NCBI RefSeq assembly: GCF_018736105.1
Contig: NZ_CP076135.1
Coordinates: 1,176,001 to 1,240,000, forward strand
DNA length: 64,000 bases
Direction: 5' to 3'
Source: Bradyrhizobium sediminis
GTDB taxonomy: Bacteria; Pseudomonadota; Alphaproteobacteria; Rhizobiales; Xanthobacteraceae
This document shows, in pieces, positions 1 through 7,993 of the stretch. Each line of letters starts with the position of its first letter. Positions within the stretch are counted from its first letter, which is position 1. The notes under the pieces are model-generated. The model was not told the origin of the DNA and ran no database searches. It saw only the letters and a list, made by a program, of their open reading frames with translations. The translations under genes were made by a program, and so were the position numbers.

Positions 1-909
1 ATATGCGTGCAGCGCTTGGCGGCCGAGGCCGGCGAGGGCCGCCTGGGCCTGGGGGCCGAGGTGGCTGGCCTTGGTCTTGAAGTGCGGGCCATAGACGGCG
101 TCGCCCATCAGGGGGTGGCCGATATGGGCCAGATGCACCCGGATCTGGTGGGTGCGGCCGGTCTCGAGCTGGCAGGCCAACAGGGCGGCGACCGGTTTGC
201 CGTCGCGCCCGTTGAAGGTCTCCCGGATTTCCCAATGGGTGACGGCCTCGCGGCCGCCCTCGCGCACCGCCATCTTCTCCCGGGCATAGGGGTGGCGGTC
301 GATCGGCACGTCGACGGTGCCGCGCTGCCGGTTCGGCACGCCCCAGACGAAGGCCAAATAGCCGCGCCGCATCTCGTTGGTGCGGCCATGGTCGGCGAAT
401 TGCTCGGTCAGCGATTTATGCGCGCGGTCGTTCTTGGCCACCACCATCAGCCCGGTGGTGTCCTTGTCGAGCCGGTGCACGATGCCCGGGCGCTTGACGC
501 CGCCGATGCCGGAAAGGCTGGCCCCGCAATGGGCGATCAGGGCGTTGACCAGGGTGCCGGTTTCGTGGCCGGCGGCCGGATGCACCACGAGGCCCCTGGG
601 CTTGTCGATGACGACGATGTCGTCGTCCTCGTAGACGATATCGAGCGCGATATCTTCGCCCGCAGGCTCGGCGGCGACCGCTTCCGGCACGTCGATTGTG
701 ATCGTATCGCCCGCGGTGACATGATAAGCGGGGTCGCGGATGGGGGCGCCTCCGGCGGTGACGGAACCGGCCAGGATCAGCGCTTTCAGCCGCGAGCGCG
801 ACAGCTCCGGACGGCGCACCGCCAGCACGCGGTCGAGCCGGGCCGATCCCTCGTCGCCGGCGACGGTGACCCTGAACCTCTGACCGCTATTCGAAGACGA
901 GCTTTGCAT
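1..909 (-). CDS. RluA-family 23S rRNA pseudouridine synthase (3' end cut by window edge)
   Basis: This enzyme converts specific uridines of 23S rRNA to pseudouridine. The N-terminus has an S4-type RNA-binding region (about residues 14-60, with 'RLDRVLA' and 'LSRSRLKALI'). The synthase domain carries the diagnostic motif 'HRLDKDTTGL', whose Asp is the catalytic residue, plus 'GRTHQIRVHL' and 'HPLMGDAVYG' further on. About 303 codons are present and the C-terminus lies off the left edge. The RluD type is the closest recalled match, but RluA, RluC and RluD were not separated by alignment. The ATG at 909 overlaps the start of the divergent DUF6476 gene, so neither gene has its own intergenic promoter space. 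Confidence 0.9.
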   Translation of the reverse strand, partial: MQSSSSNSGQRFRVTVAGDEGSARLDRVLAVRRPELSRSRLKALILAGSVTAGGAPIRDPAYHVTAGDTITIDVPEAVAAEPAGEDIALDIVYEDDDIVVIDKPRGLVVHPAAGHETGTLVNALIAHCGASLSGIGGVKRPGIVHRLDKDTTGLMVVAKNDRAHKSLTEQFADHGRTNEMRRGYLAFVWGVPNRQRGTVDVPIDRHPYAREKMAVREGGREAVTHWEIRETFNGRDGKPVAALLACQLETGRTHQIRVHLAHIGHPLMGDAVYGPHFKTKASHLGPQAQAALAGLGRQALHAY

Positions 910-1246
910 GACCGAAACCGTTGCGCCCGAACCGACCCCCGAGCAGGCCGCGCTGTTCGCGCGGGTGCGGCGGATGATGCTGATTGCGGGCCTTACCACG
1001 GCGCTGGCGGTAGCGGCCGTTCTGATCGCCATCGGCTACCGCCTTTTCCGATCCGAGGGAAGTGTGACGGCCGCCGCCACCGAAGTCACCGCCAGCCTGC
1101 CGAAGGGCGCCCGCATCGTCGCAACCGGCATCGCCGGCGACCGGCTGCTGCTGACGCTGGATATCGGCGGCGTCACCGAAATCCGCACCTTCGACGCGCG
1201 CACGCTGAAACCGGCCGGAAGGCTGAAATTCGTCAGCGAACCCTGA
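908..1246 (+). CDS. DUF6476-like single-pass membrane protein
   Basis: A 112-residue protein with a short cytoplasmic N-terminus rich in Glu and Pro, one hydrophobic segment at about residues 24-45 ('LIAGLTTALAVAAVLIAIGY') and a predicted periplasmic domain of about 65 residues that ends in 'LKPAGRLKF'. Small proteins of this shape sit beside RluA genes in many Alphaproteobacteria and are named DUF6476; the assignment is from memory of that context. The function is unknown. The start ATG (908-910) overlaps the ATG of the divergent pseudouridine synthase within one CATG. No strong ribosome binding site is visible, and an internal start is possible. Confidence 0.75.
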   Translation: MTETVAPEPTPEQAALFARVRRMMLIAGLTTALAVAAVLIAIGYRLFRSEGSVTAAATEVTASLPKGARIVATGIAGDRLLLTLDIGGVTEIRTFDARTLKPAGRLKFVSEP

Positions 1247-1384
1247 ACCGGCCGCGGATGGAAATCCTGCTGCTTCGATACAAGAAGCCCGGGACGAGAG
1301 GGTCGCCTCGGTTGAGTCTTGCCAAGCAATACAACGTCTGATTTAGAGATTGTCGGATGGGGTTTTCATCGGCTGAGATTGGGC

Positions 1385-1903
1385 ATGGGGCAACTGTATC
1401 GTATCGTCCTGGTGTTTTGTGCTGTCCTTCAACTGGCCGCATGCGCCGGAACTTCAGCGATTGAATCTCAATCAAAACTGAGGGATTCGCGGCTGGCGAG
1501 AATGTACTTCCTGCGCGAGCAGGGAGTTCTCGGTGCCTTGGGCGGGGCCGTACCAGCGGCTGAAATAAGAGTTGACGGAAAACCCGTAGGATCGGTGACC
1601 AACGGCTCCTACATCTTCGTCGATCGCCCGCCAGGGCTCCTTAAACTGTCTGTCCAGAACGGAATATCACTTGCCTTCGAAACCGAAACCCGGGTCGAGG
1701 CCGGTGGGACGTACTATTTTAACATCGGGGTGCCGAAAACGGGGGCTCCGGGAATGGACCTTTTGAATCAGGCCTATGCGGGAGGCAGCGGGCAACAGAT
1801 GCGTGCTCAATCCCCGCTGAGCGCCGGATTTTCGGGAGCAGTCCTTTACAGTCTCGACCCCTCCGCCGGCGCTGCGGAGATTGCACGCCTAAAGCCGGGC
1901 TGA
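1385..1903 (+). CDS. DUF2846-type outer-membrane or periplasmic lipoprotein
   Basis: A 172-residue predicted lipoprotein. The signal peptide starts MGQLYRIVLVF and ends with the lipobox 'LAAC', so the mature protein would begin at Cys20. The mature part has the pattern of DUF2846: 'RMYFLRE' strand, a 'VDGKPVGSVTNGSYIFVDRPPG' type turn where a small ligand-like prefix domain folds, and a 'GTYYFNIG' strand. The function of DUF2846 is unknown. I chose the ATG at 1385 rather than an upstream in-frame ATG at 1319 because it places the hydrophobic signal at the N-terminus. Confidence 0.8.
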   Translation: MGQLYRIVLVFCAVLQLAACAGTSAIESQSKLRDSRLARMYFLREQGVLGALGGAVPAAEIRVDGKPVGSVTNGSYIFVDRPPGLLKLSVQNGISLAFETETRVEAGGTYYFNIGVPKTGAPGMDLLNQAYAGGSGQQMRAQSPLSAGFSGAVLYSLDPSAGAAEIARLKPG

Positions 1904-2043
1904 AACCGGAATTCCTCGGAATGAAGGCTTTCGGACCCCGATTCCGGCTTGTTGAAGGTCGCCACGGGTCGCCGTTCGTTCGCGGGCCAGGATCCTCGGC
2001 CGCCTTGCGGCCAGCCGATTTCGAGGCTATTCCCTCTGCCAAC

Positions 2044-2118
2044 GCTCCCTTCGTCTAGCGGTTAGGACGCGGCCCTCTCAAGGCTGAAACAGGGGTTCGA
2101 TTCCCCTAGGGAGCGCCA
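2044..2118 (+). tRNA. tRNA-Glu (anticodon CUC)
   Basis: The acceptor arms GCTCCCT and AGGGAGC pair fully, followed by discriminator G and an encoded CCA. The T arm is GGGG-TTCGATT-CCCC. The anticodon loop CTCTCAA gives anticodon CUC, reading GAG. Length is 75 nt including CCA. tRNA genes often serve as island attachment sites. The DNA downstream is a small accessory patch, but I found no integrase and no repeated copy of the tRNA 3' end. Confidence 0.95.
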
Positions 2119-2235
2119 CTTTATGATCTTGTATGATATCGCCGTCTAAATCCTTCTACAGCTGCCGGATGACGCATCCAGCCACGCCGCAGCCAACTCC
2201 TCGACTTCGACCTCTCCCAATCTTATATTGTGGCC

Positions 2236-2466
2236 ATGACAAAGCTCCTCGATGAAGCGGTGGCGGCCGTGCGTCGCCTGCCGTCAGACGATCAGGATGA
2301 CATCGCGCGGGCCATCATGCAGCTTGCAGGCTCCGATCTTGCTCCGCCGGTCGTCCTTTCGCCTGAAGAGCGCGAGGCGGTTGCCCGATCGAAGGCCGCC
2401 GCTGAGCGCGGTGAATTCGCAACCGACGAACAAGTGCGGGCCGTGTGGGCCAAGCACGGACTATGA
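2236..2466 (+). CDS. Antitoxin of a ParE/RelE-type toxin-antitoxin pair
   Basis: A 76-residue acidic protein beginning MTKLLDEAVAAVRRLP. It has the short helical N-terminus 'SDDQDDIARAIMQLAG' seen in antitoxins paired with ParE/RelE toxins in rhizobia, then a charged C-terminal region ('LSPEEREAVARSKAAAERGEFATDEQVRAVW') of the kind that wraps the toxin. The ATG at 2236 is preferred over the GTG two codons upstream. Its TGA overlaps the toxin ATG as ATGA, the usual translational coupling of such pairs. A TATATT-like hexamer lies about 10 bp upstream of the gene. Confidence 0.8.
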   Translation: MTKLLDEAVAAVRRLPSDDQDDIARAIMQLAGSDLAPPVVLSPEEREAVARSKAAAERGEFATDEQVRAVWAKHGL

Positions 2467-2757
2467 GGCTGCGCTATACGCTACCTGCGCTCGCCGATCT
2501 TGCATCGATTCTGGACTTCGTCGCCGATCGCTCCCCGCAGGGAGCTGGGCGCATCCATATGCGAATTCACGCGGTCACTGATCTGCTCCTGCGGTACCCA
2601 TTGGCTGGCGCCTTGACCGACGACCCCGCCGTTCGACGCATCACAACGACGCCCTACCCATACCTCATATTCTACGAGGCGAACCGACGCCGAAATCATC
2701 ATTCACGCGGTGCGCCACGGTGCGCGCGACCCTTCCGACAATATGCGATCGGAGTGA
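2463..2757 (+). pseudogene. ParE/RelE-family toxin, frameshifted near its 3' end
   Basis: The first 73 codons encode a typical ParE/RelE toxin N-terminus (RLRYTLPALADLASILDFVA, then a stretch ending 'YPYLIFYEA'). At about 2682-2683 the frame is lost. Reading on in the first frame gives an arginine-rich sequence with no family resemblance. Shifting by one base gives 'TDAEIIIHAVRHGARDPS' and a stop at 2755-2757, which is the standard C-terminal strand and tail of this family. One extra base in the 'gcgaaccgac' stretch would explain it. It may be a true inactivating mutation, a sequencing error, or (less likely) a recoding site. The antitoxin reading frame is intact. Confidence 0.8.
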
Positions 2758-2857
2758 GTTCTCGCAGAATCTTCGTTTGGGTTGGGCCAGCTTTGGCACC
2801 TGCGGCGCGGAATTGGACGCTGCATCATAGCGGTTTTGGCTCCCCTAAGAGTCCTCT

Positions 2858-2877
2858 AAAAAAGTTGCCCGCAACTT
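2858..2877 (-). terminator. Probable Rho-independent terminator of the 3.0-3.9 kb cassette
   Basis: On the minus strand an inverted repeat (aagttg / caactt, loop cggg) is followed directly by TTTTTTAG. It lies about 125 bp past the stop of the small CCCH-motif gene. The stem is short and AT-containing, so strength is uncertain. It also sits between that cassette and the convergent toxin-antitoxin pair. Confidence 0.5.
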
Positions 2878-3001
2878 CGCTGTCCTTGCAGCACACCGCG
2901 AAGCGTTGCGCCATCACAATTCGCCAATTTCGCCGCCTGTTAACTGACGGGATTGGTCCGTTGCTGATTTCTTTTGGTTGCGCGCCGTTTGCGAAAGCCA
3001 C

Positions 3002-3268
3002 TCACTTCATCTCTTCCAGCAGCCTCCGCGCTTCCCCCAACAGCGCCTGAATCTGCCTGCGCTCGGCGATCGCATTCCCGGTGAACAGGCCATGCTTGCG
3101 CGCGTTCTGGTTGGCCCTTGGCGCGCCGGATCCCTGGGCGGCGCCGTGCATGCGGCAGCGCTTTTTGCCGTGCACCGCCGGCGAGCGACACGTGCCGTCG
3201 AAACGGGTTTTGGCGCCGCAACGCGGGCTCGCCAGCATCGGGCCGGTATTGCGGGCATGATCGTTCAT
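3002..3268 (-). CDS. Small CCCH-motif protein of the 'HGG' type, unknown function
   Basis: An 88-residue basic protein. Three Cys and a His are spaced as C17-x9-C27-x10-C38-x2-H41 within 'CGAKTRFDGTCRSP' and 'GKKRCRMHG', a pattern that suggests a single structural zinc site. The motif resembles small proteins whose consensus ends in HGG and that are common in Alphaproteobacteria and some phages; here the HGG is HGA. A 'GAPRANQNARKHG' segment follows, then a C-terminal helix rich in Glu, Arg and Leu. The ATG at 3268 overlaps the TGA of the upstream gene, so the two are translationally coupled. Nucleic-acid binding is a guess from the basic, zinc-like character. Confidence 0.7.
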   Translation of the reverse strand: MNDHARNTGPMLASPRCGAKTRFDGTCRSPAVHGKKRCRMHGAAQGSGAPRANQNARKHGLFTGNAIAERRQIQALLGEARRLLEEMK

Positions 3269-3927
3269 GGCTGGGCTTGCCGCTTGGCATCAGCGGAATC
3301 GCGCCTTCGCCTGGAGCCCGAGGGCTTCGGCGCATTCCGCGCCGCGGATGCCGGGTTCTTGTCGGAAACGATCACGCTTGCGTGCTGCGTGACGTTGCCG
3401 ACAATGGCGTTGCCGCCGTCTCCGACCGACACGTTCTGCACGGTGATGGCAGGCTCGCCATGGCTGCGGTAGCGGTTGAGCGCCTCGATCTGGGCGGGAA
3501 ACGTGCGGGCGAGCCTGCCCAATGCGCGCGCGGCGCTGTCGTGCTGGGCGATGTCTTCCGCATTCGCGAGGTGATGGGCGCATCGCATCGCCATCACATG
3601 AACCGAAACCATCTGCGCCACCAGCATGGCCTCGATGGAATCACGGGGCTTGATGCTCTTCACCATCGAAATCATGAAGGACAGGTTGACCTCGTCGGGA
3701 CTCCCGCCGCTCACGCTGGCCTTCACCAATTGCCGGAGGATGCCATCCATCGCTTCGCGGTCGGCGGCGCCCAGTGCGTTCGCCATCAGCTGTTCGCCAA
3801 GCTCCGGATCAGGATGGTCGATGGAGAATCCATGCGACGAGAGCCTTATCCGCGGGGCTGCGGCGGCCTTGGCCGGATCGGTTGCGGCGATCGTGGTTGG
3901 CATAACGAGGTCAGGAGCGGTGTTCAT
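3265..3927 (-). CDS. Conserved hypothetical protein, first gene of the CCCH cassette
   Basis: A 220-residue soluble protein with no signal peptide or membrane segment. I do not recognise a named domain. The N-terminus is low complexity, the middle is helical ('GEQLMANALGAADREAMDGI', 'SIEAMLVAQMVSVHVMAMRC') and the C-terminus has a Val/Gly/Asn-rich stretch ('AITVQNVSVGDGGNAIVGNV') then a basic tail. The helical middle resembles small phage or plasmid accessory proteins but no homology is claimed. The start at 3927 follows an AGGGAA ribosome site about 8 nt upstream; an ATG further upstream at 4044 lies in an unlikely extension. Its stop overlaps the next gene by ATGA. Confidence 0.7.
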   Translation of the reverse strand: MNTAPDLVMPTTIAATDPAKAAAAPRIRLSSHGFSIDHPDPELGEQLMANALGAADREAMDGILRQLVKASVSGGSPDEVNLSFMISMVKSIKPRDSIEAMLVAQMVSVHVMAMRCAHHLANAEDIAQHDSAARALGRLARTFPAQIEALNRYRSHGEPAITVQNVSVGDGGNAIVGNVTQHASVIVSDKNPASAARNAPKPSGSRRRRDSADAKRQAQP

Positions 3928-4103
3928 GTCGAGATTCCCTGGCACGCGCGCGGCAAGCGCGCGGTTTGGCCACGCGCAGGCGATCGCCGCGGCGAGGCGG
4001 TGCCATTTCAATGGTGGGGTGAAGATTTTGAGCCGCAATCGCAACCGACGGGCCCGCTATTGCGGGGCGACGGGCGTTTACAGGATGGCGGGATGGTGAA
4101 GAA

Positions 4104-4330
4104 ATGCCCCTGATTTGCCCGACGTGTCAACTTGCTTTCGAAGCATCCATGCCGGCCGCCTGCTACTTTGCATGGGGTTGTTTTCGATATTTTGGCAGCG
4201 CGCACCGGCGGCGCGCCAGTTCGCCAGGGCACGCGCCAAACGGCGCGCGCCATCTTCCGGGCACAGCAGAGCACTTCGCCCCGGCTTTCGTGCCGTGCGA
4301 TTGATCGTGCGGTCTGGCGGCTATCGCGAG
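4104..4330. repeat. Probable dispersed intergenic repeat, non-coding
   Basis: This stretch lies in the 421-bp gap between 3928 and 4348, which holds no convincing gene. Short overlapping open frames occur on both strands but none has a ribosome site or family resemblance. From memory, segments such as 'gcatggggttgttttcgat' and 'ggcgcgccagttcgccagg' recur between genes in Bradyrhizobium and Rhodopseudomonas genomes. The boundaries given are approximate, and the repeat call rests on recall because no second copy lies in this window. Confidence 0.35.
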
Positions 4331-4348
4331 AGCAGCGCCGGCTGTGTT

Positions 4349-4768
4349 TCAGTGATGGGCCGAAACGCTCTTGACGCACTCGGACAGCAAATCAACTGAT
4401 GCCGAGTGGCTGACGTCACCCAGACTGATCATGCCGACCATTCGCTTGCTCTTGTTGATCACCGGCAGCCTGCGGATCTTCAGCGTCTCCATGTGATGCA
4501 CCGCCTTTGCGAGGTCATCGTCCTCCCGGCAACAATGGATGCCTTCGGTCATCACATCGCGCGCCTTGGCGCGGCCGGCATCGAAGCCGTTGTTCGCCAG
4601 CCCTTTGCAGACGATGTCGCGGTCGGTCACCATCCCGATCAGTTGGTCGTCCTCCCCGATCGGGACGCAGCCGATGTCATGGCCCCGCATCAATTTCGCG
4701 AGTTCGGTAACGGGTGTGTTGGGGCTGACCCAGTCGACACCCTTGTGCATCACGTCTTTGACTTTCAT
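4349..4768 (-). CDS. Stand-alone tandem CBS-domain protein
   Basis: A 139-residue protein made only of two CBS motifs: 'MKVKDVMHKGVDWVSPNTPV' leading to 'GMVTDRDIVCKGL', and 'AKARDVMTEGIHC' leading to 'RLPVINKSKRMVGMISLGDV'. Such pairs bind adenosine ligands (AMP, ATP, SAM or NAD) and sense energy or redox state. The Arg/Asp in 'GMVTDRDIV' is the usual ribose/phosphate contact. It is full length for the class. The partner it regulates is not evident from its neighbours. The start at 4768 is the first Met of the family-typical MKVKDVM. Confidence 0.9.
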   Translation of the reverse strand: MKVKDVMHKGVDWVSPNTPVTELAKLMRGHDIGCVPIGEDDQLIGMVTDRDIVCKGLANNGFDAGRAKARDVMTEGIHCCREDDDLAKAVHHMETLKIRRLPVINKSKRMVGMISLGDVSHSASVDLLSECVKSVSAHH

Positions 4769-5031
4769 GGCGGAACTCCCGTGTTGGGTTTCAGGTGTAC
4801 TTGATGCAATGCAGCACAGCCCCCGCTTTCTCCACTATACAACCGATCGCGCGCGAGGTCGCAGCAGAAAGCATCATTCCTGCGCGATCGGACCAGGCAA
4901 ACGCCGTCGCTGCCGCCCTCCTGCGCAAGCGGATGAGTGGAACCCGGCAAATCCAGGTCCGCGGCCCTGGCGCGCCGATCCCGGTCATGATTCAAGCGGT
5001 AAGCGTCCGTCATTTCTGCTAGAATTGGATT

Positions 5032-7818
5032 ATGACGATCGGGATTACCGGACCCGAACGGAAGGTGCCAAGGCAAAGCGCCGTGGTCGGGTTGATCATT
5101 GCGGCCGTCTTCGTCGGCATTGGCCTGATCCTGCTTTGGCTCGCGAGCGACTTCCTGGTTGACTGGCTGTGGTTTTCCTCGATCGGCTATCTGCAGGTTT
5201 TCTGGACGACGATCGGCGCTAAAGCCGTCGTCCTTCTTGCGGTCTGGACGGGAACTGCGGTCATCCTTTGGCTGAACGGATGGCTCGCGGTGCGTTTTGC
5301 CCGCCGGCAGCCGACGCAATCTGTCCCGGCCTTCATCTGGAATCTCGCGGGCAACGTGCCGCCCCCCGACCTGTTGGCGCTGATGCGCGATCGGTTGCCA
5401 TGGGCCCGGGTTATCGGGGGCGGTGCAGGGTTGCTCGCTCTGCTGGTTGCCGCGGCAGAAGTCGGCAATTGGGGCGTCATCCTGCAGTTCTTCTATCATG
5501 TCCCCTATGGTGCAGACGACCCGCTGTTCGACAAGGACATCGGTTTCTATCTCTTCGTGCTGCCGGCCTATATCCTCATCAAGAACTGGATGCTGCTCAC
5601 TCTCGTTCTGAGCGCGTTCTTCGCCGCAACGGTCTACTGGGTGCATGGCGACATCGAATACGACCTTCATCGCCGATCGATATCGCCGACCGCAATTGCC
5701 CACGGTTCGGCGTTGCTCGGTCTCCTCTTCGTCGTGAAGGCCTGGTCCTACGGTCTCGACCGCTATCTGCTGCTCTATGGCGACAACGGCGTCGTCGTCG
5801 GCGCAAGCTACACCGACGTACACGTGGGGATACCGGGTCTGTGGCTGTTGATCGGGCTCTCGATCGTCGCGGCGTTCGCCGCGTGGGCAAACCTCCGGGT
5901 GCGCACCTACTGGCTTCCTGCCGCCGCGTTCATACTTGTCGGCCTCGGCTCGTTCGTGCTGTCCGGTGCAGTCCCGGTGCTGTTCCGGCAATTTTTCGTC
6001 AAACCGAGCGAGTTGCAGCTGGAGAAGCCCTACATCGAACGCAGCATCGCGCTCACCCGGCAGGCATACAATCTCGATCGGATCGCAGCCAAGCCGTTTG
6101 CTGCCGAACAGAAGCTTACCTTCAAGACGCTCGAGGCCAACAAAGCGACAATCGAAAATATCAGGCTATGGGACTGGCTGCCCTTGTCGGATACCTACGC
6201 GCAACTGCAGGAGATCCGCACCTACTACAAATTCCATCATCTCGACGTCGATCGCTACTGGCTCGATGGCTCCTACCAGAGCGTAATGCTTTCGGCGCGC
6301 GAACTGCGGCCCGCCTTGCTGCCGCCGAATGCCCAGACCTGGGTCAACCGCCATGTGCTGTTCACGCACGGCACCGGCGCGGTGATGAGCCCGGTCACCC
6401 GCAAGAGCGCCGAAGGGCTGCCATTCCTCTATTTGCGCGACATCCCTCCCGTCGCGGACGGCGGCCCTCCGATCCATGAGCCGCGCATCTACTACGGCGA
6501 AGAGCGCGACAGCTACGTCATCGTCAAGGGGAGCACGCCGGAGTTCGATTATCCGAAGGGGAAAGACAACGTCTATGCCGCCTATGACGGTACCGGCGGC
6601 GTACCGATCGGAGCGATGGTGTGGAGAGGCCTGTTCGCCTACTACTTCAACGACCCGAACCTGCTGCTCTCAAGTTACATCACCGCCGACAGCCGGATCA
6701 TGATCCGGCGCAATATCCAGGAACGGGTACGGACGATCGCTCCGTTCCTCAGGCTCGATCACGATCCCTATCTGGTCATCAGCAATGGGCGGATGTTCTG
6801 GATGCAGGACGCCTACACGACGAGTTCCTATTTCCCCTCCGCGCAGCCGGCGCAAGACCTGGATCTCAACTACATCCGCAATTCGGTGAAGGTCGTCGTC
6901 GATGCCTATAACGGCACCGTCGATTTCTATCTGATGGACACCCGCGACCCCGTCGCCGCGACCTACCAGCGCATCTTTCCGGGCTTGTTCAAGCCGTTCG
7001 CGGCCATGCCTTCGGACTTGCAGAAGCACATTCGCTATCCGGAGGACCTGTTCCTGATTCAGGCGCGGCTGTATCAGACCTACCACATGGAGGCGGCCGA
7101 GGTTTTCTATAACCGCGAAGATCTCTGGCAATTCCCGCGCCAGCCGGGCGGCGGCGGCACCGCAGTGATGGCGCCCTATTACATCATCATGCGGCTGCCC
7201 GGGGAGCCGCATGCCGAGTTCTTCCTCATGCTCCCGATGGTGCCGAGCCGCCGCGACAACATGATCGCGTGGCTCGCCGCGCGCTGCGATGGGCCCGACT
7301 ACGGCAAGCTGATCGTTTACGAATTTCCCAAGGAGAAGCTTGTCTACGGGCCGTTCCAGATCGAGGCGCGGATCAATCAGAGCACCGATATCTCCCAGCA
7401 GATCACGCTGTGGAACCAGATGGGCTCGCGGGTGATCCGCGGTGCGAACCTGCTTGTGATCCCGATCGAGAACTCGATCCTTTACGTGACGCCGCTCTAT
7501 TTGCGGGCGGAGCACGGACACCTGCCGGAGCTGAAACGCGTGATCGCAGCCTATGGTGAACATGTGGTGATGAAGGAGACGCTGGCCGAAGCCTTGTCGG
7601 CGCTGTTCATGGAGCCCGGCGCCGCGCCGGCGGTTTCGGGCACGGCAGAGGAGATGCCCGCCAGACGCCCGGCGGCAAGCCAGGCACGGGAGGCGCTGGA
7701 TCGCTACAATCAGGCAGTGGAGCGATTGAAGTCCGGAGATTGGAAAGGCTTCGGCACGCAGTTCGATGCCATGCGCGAGCTTCTGGAGGAAATGAACCGA
7801 CACTCCACCGGCCACTAG
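5032..7818 (+). CDS. UPF0182 family integral membrane protein
   Basis: A 928-residue protein of the UPF0182 (COG1615) family. The N-terminal third has about seven transmembrane helices, beginning 'VVGLIIAAVFVGIGLILLWLA', separated by short loops; family-typical 'WLWFSSIGYLQVFW' follows the first helix. The rest is a large extracytoplasmic domain containing 'RNSVKVVVDAYNGTVDFYL' and 'LWNQMGSRVIRGANLLVIPI', both conserved in the family. A Glu/Arg-rich helix closes the protein. The role of the family is unknown. The length is normal and the frame intact. No strong ribosome site precedes the ATG. Upstream 263 bp (4769-5031) contain no visible gene. Confidence 0.9.
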   Translation: MTIGITGPERKVPRQSAVVGLIIAAVFVGIGLILLWLASDFLVDWLWFSSIGYLQVFWTTIGAKAVVLLAVWTGTAVILWLNGWLAVRFARRQPTQSVPAFIWNLAGNVPPPDLLALMRDRLPWARVIGGGAGLLALLVAAAEVGNWGVILQFFYHVPYGADDPLFDKDIGFYLFVLPAYILIKNWMLLTLVLSAFFAATVYWVHGDIEYDLHRRSISPTAIAHGSALLGLLFVVKAWSYGLDRYLLLYGDNGVVVGASYTDVHVGIPGLWLLIGLSIVAAFAAWANLRVRTYWLPAAAFILVGLGSFVLSGAVPVLFRQFFVKPSELQLEKPYIERSIALTRQAYNLDRIAAKPFAAEQKLTFKTLEANKATIENIRLWDWLPLSDTYAQLQEIRTYYKFHHLDVDRYWLDGSYQSVMLSARELRPALLPPNAQTWVNRHVLFTHGTGAVMSPVTRKSAEGLPFLYLRDIPPVADGGPPIHEPRIYYGEERDSYVIVKGSTPEFDYPKGKDNVYAAYDGTGGVPIGAMVWRGLFAYYFNDPNLLLSSYITADSRIMIRRNIQERVRTIAPFLRLDHDPYLVISNGRMFWMQDAYTTSSYFPSAQPAQDLDLNYIRNSVKVVVDAYNGTVDFYLMDTRDPVAATYQRIFPGLFKPFAAMPSDLQKHIRYPEDLFLIQARLYQTYHMEAAEVFYNREDLWQFPRQPGGGGTAVMAPYYIIMRLPGEPHAEFFLMLPMVPSRRDNMIAWLAARCDGPDYGKLIVYEFPKEKLVYGPFQIEARINQSTDISQQITLWNQMGSRVIRGANLLVIPIENSILYVTPLYLRAEHGHLPELKRVIAAYGEHVVMKETLAEALSALFMEPGAAPAVSGTAEEMPARRPAASQAREALDRYNQAVERLKSGDWKGFGTQFDAMRELLEEMNRHSTGH

Positions 7819-7993
7819 TGCCCCGAATCTGCGCTGCCTCCGTCCCCGGAGTGCAGCGGCCCAGAAGTGATAACGACCGGGTAGGAAAGTGTCCGGCCGC
7901 GAGCTAAGCTATCGATGTGTTGCCTGCGCGAAGTCCCCTGGGGAGAGACCGGCCTTTGCGGAATCCCCGCTGCCAAATCGAGCGAGAAATTCT

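Noticed and set aside
7..1341. A 444-codon plus-strand open frame over the RluA gene
   Set aside because: It is antisense to the RluA-type gene with its catalytic motif and is rich in non-family sequence.
3118..4113. A 331-codon plus-strand open frame
   Set aside because: It is antisense to the two-gene CCCH cassette and has no recognisable family.
4765..5991. A 408-codon minus-strand frame rich in Glu, Asp and Arg
   Set aside because: It is antisense to the first part of the UPF0182 gene; GC-rich reverse frames often stay open.
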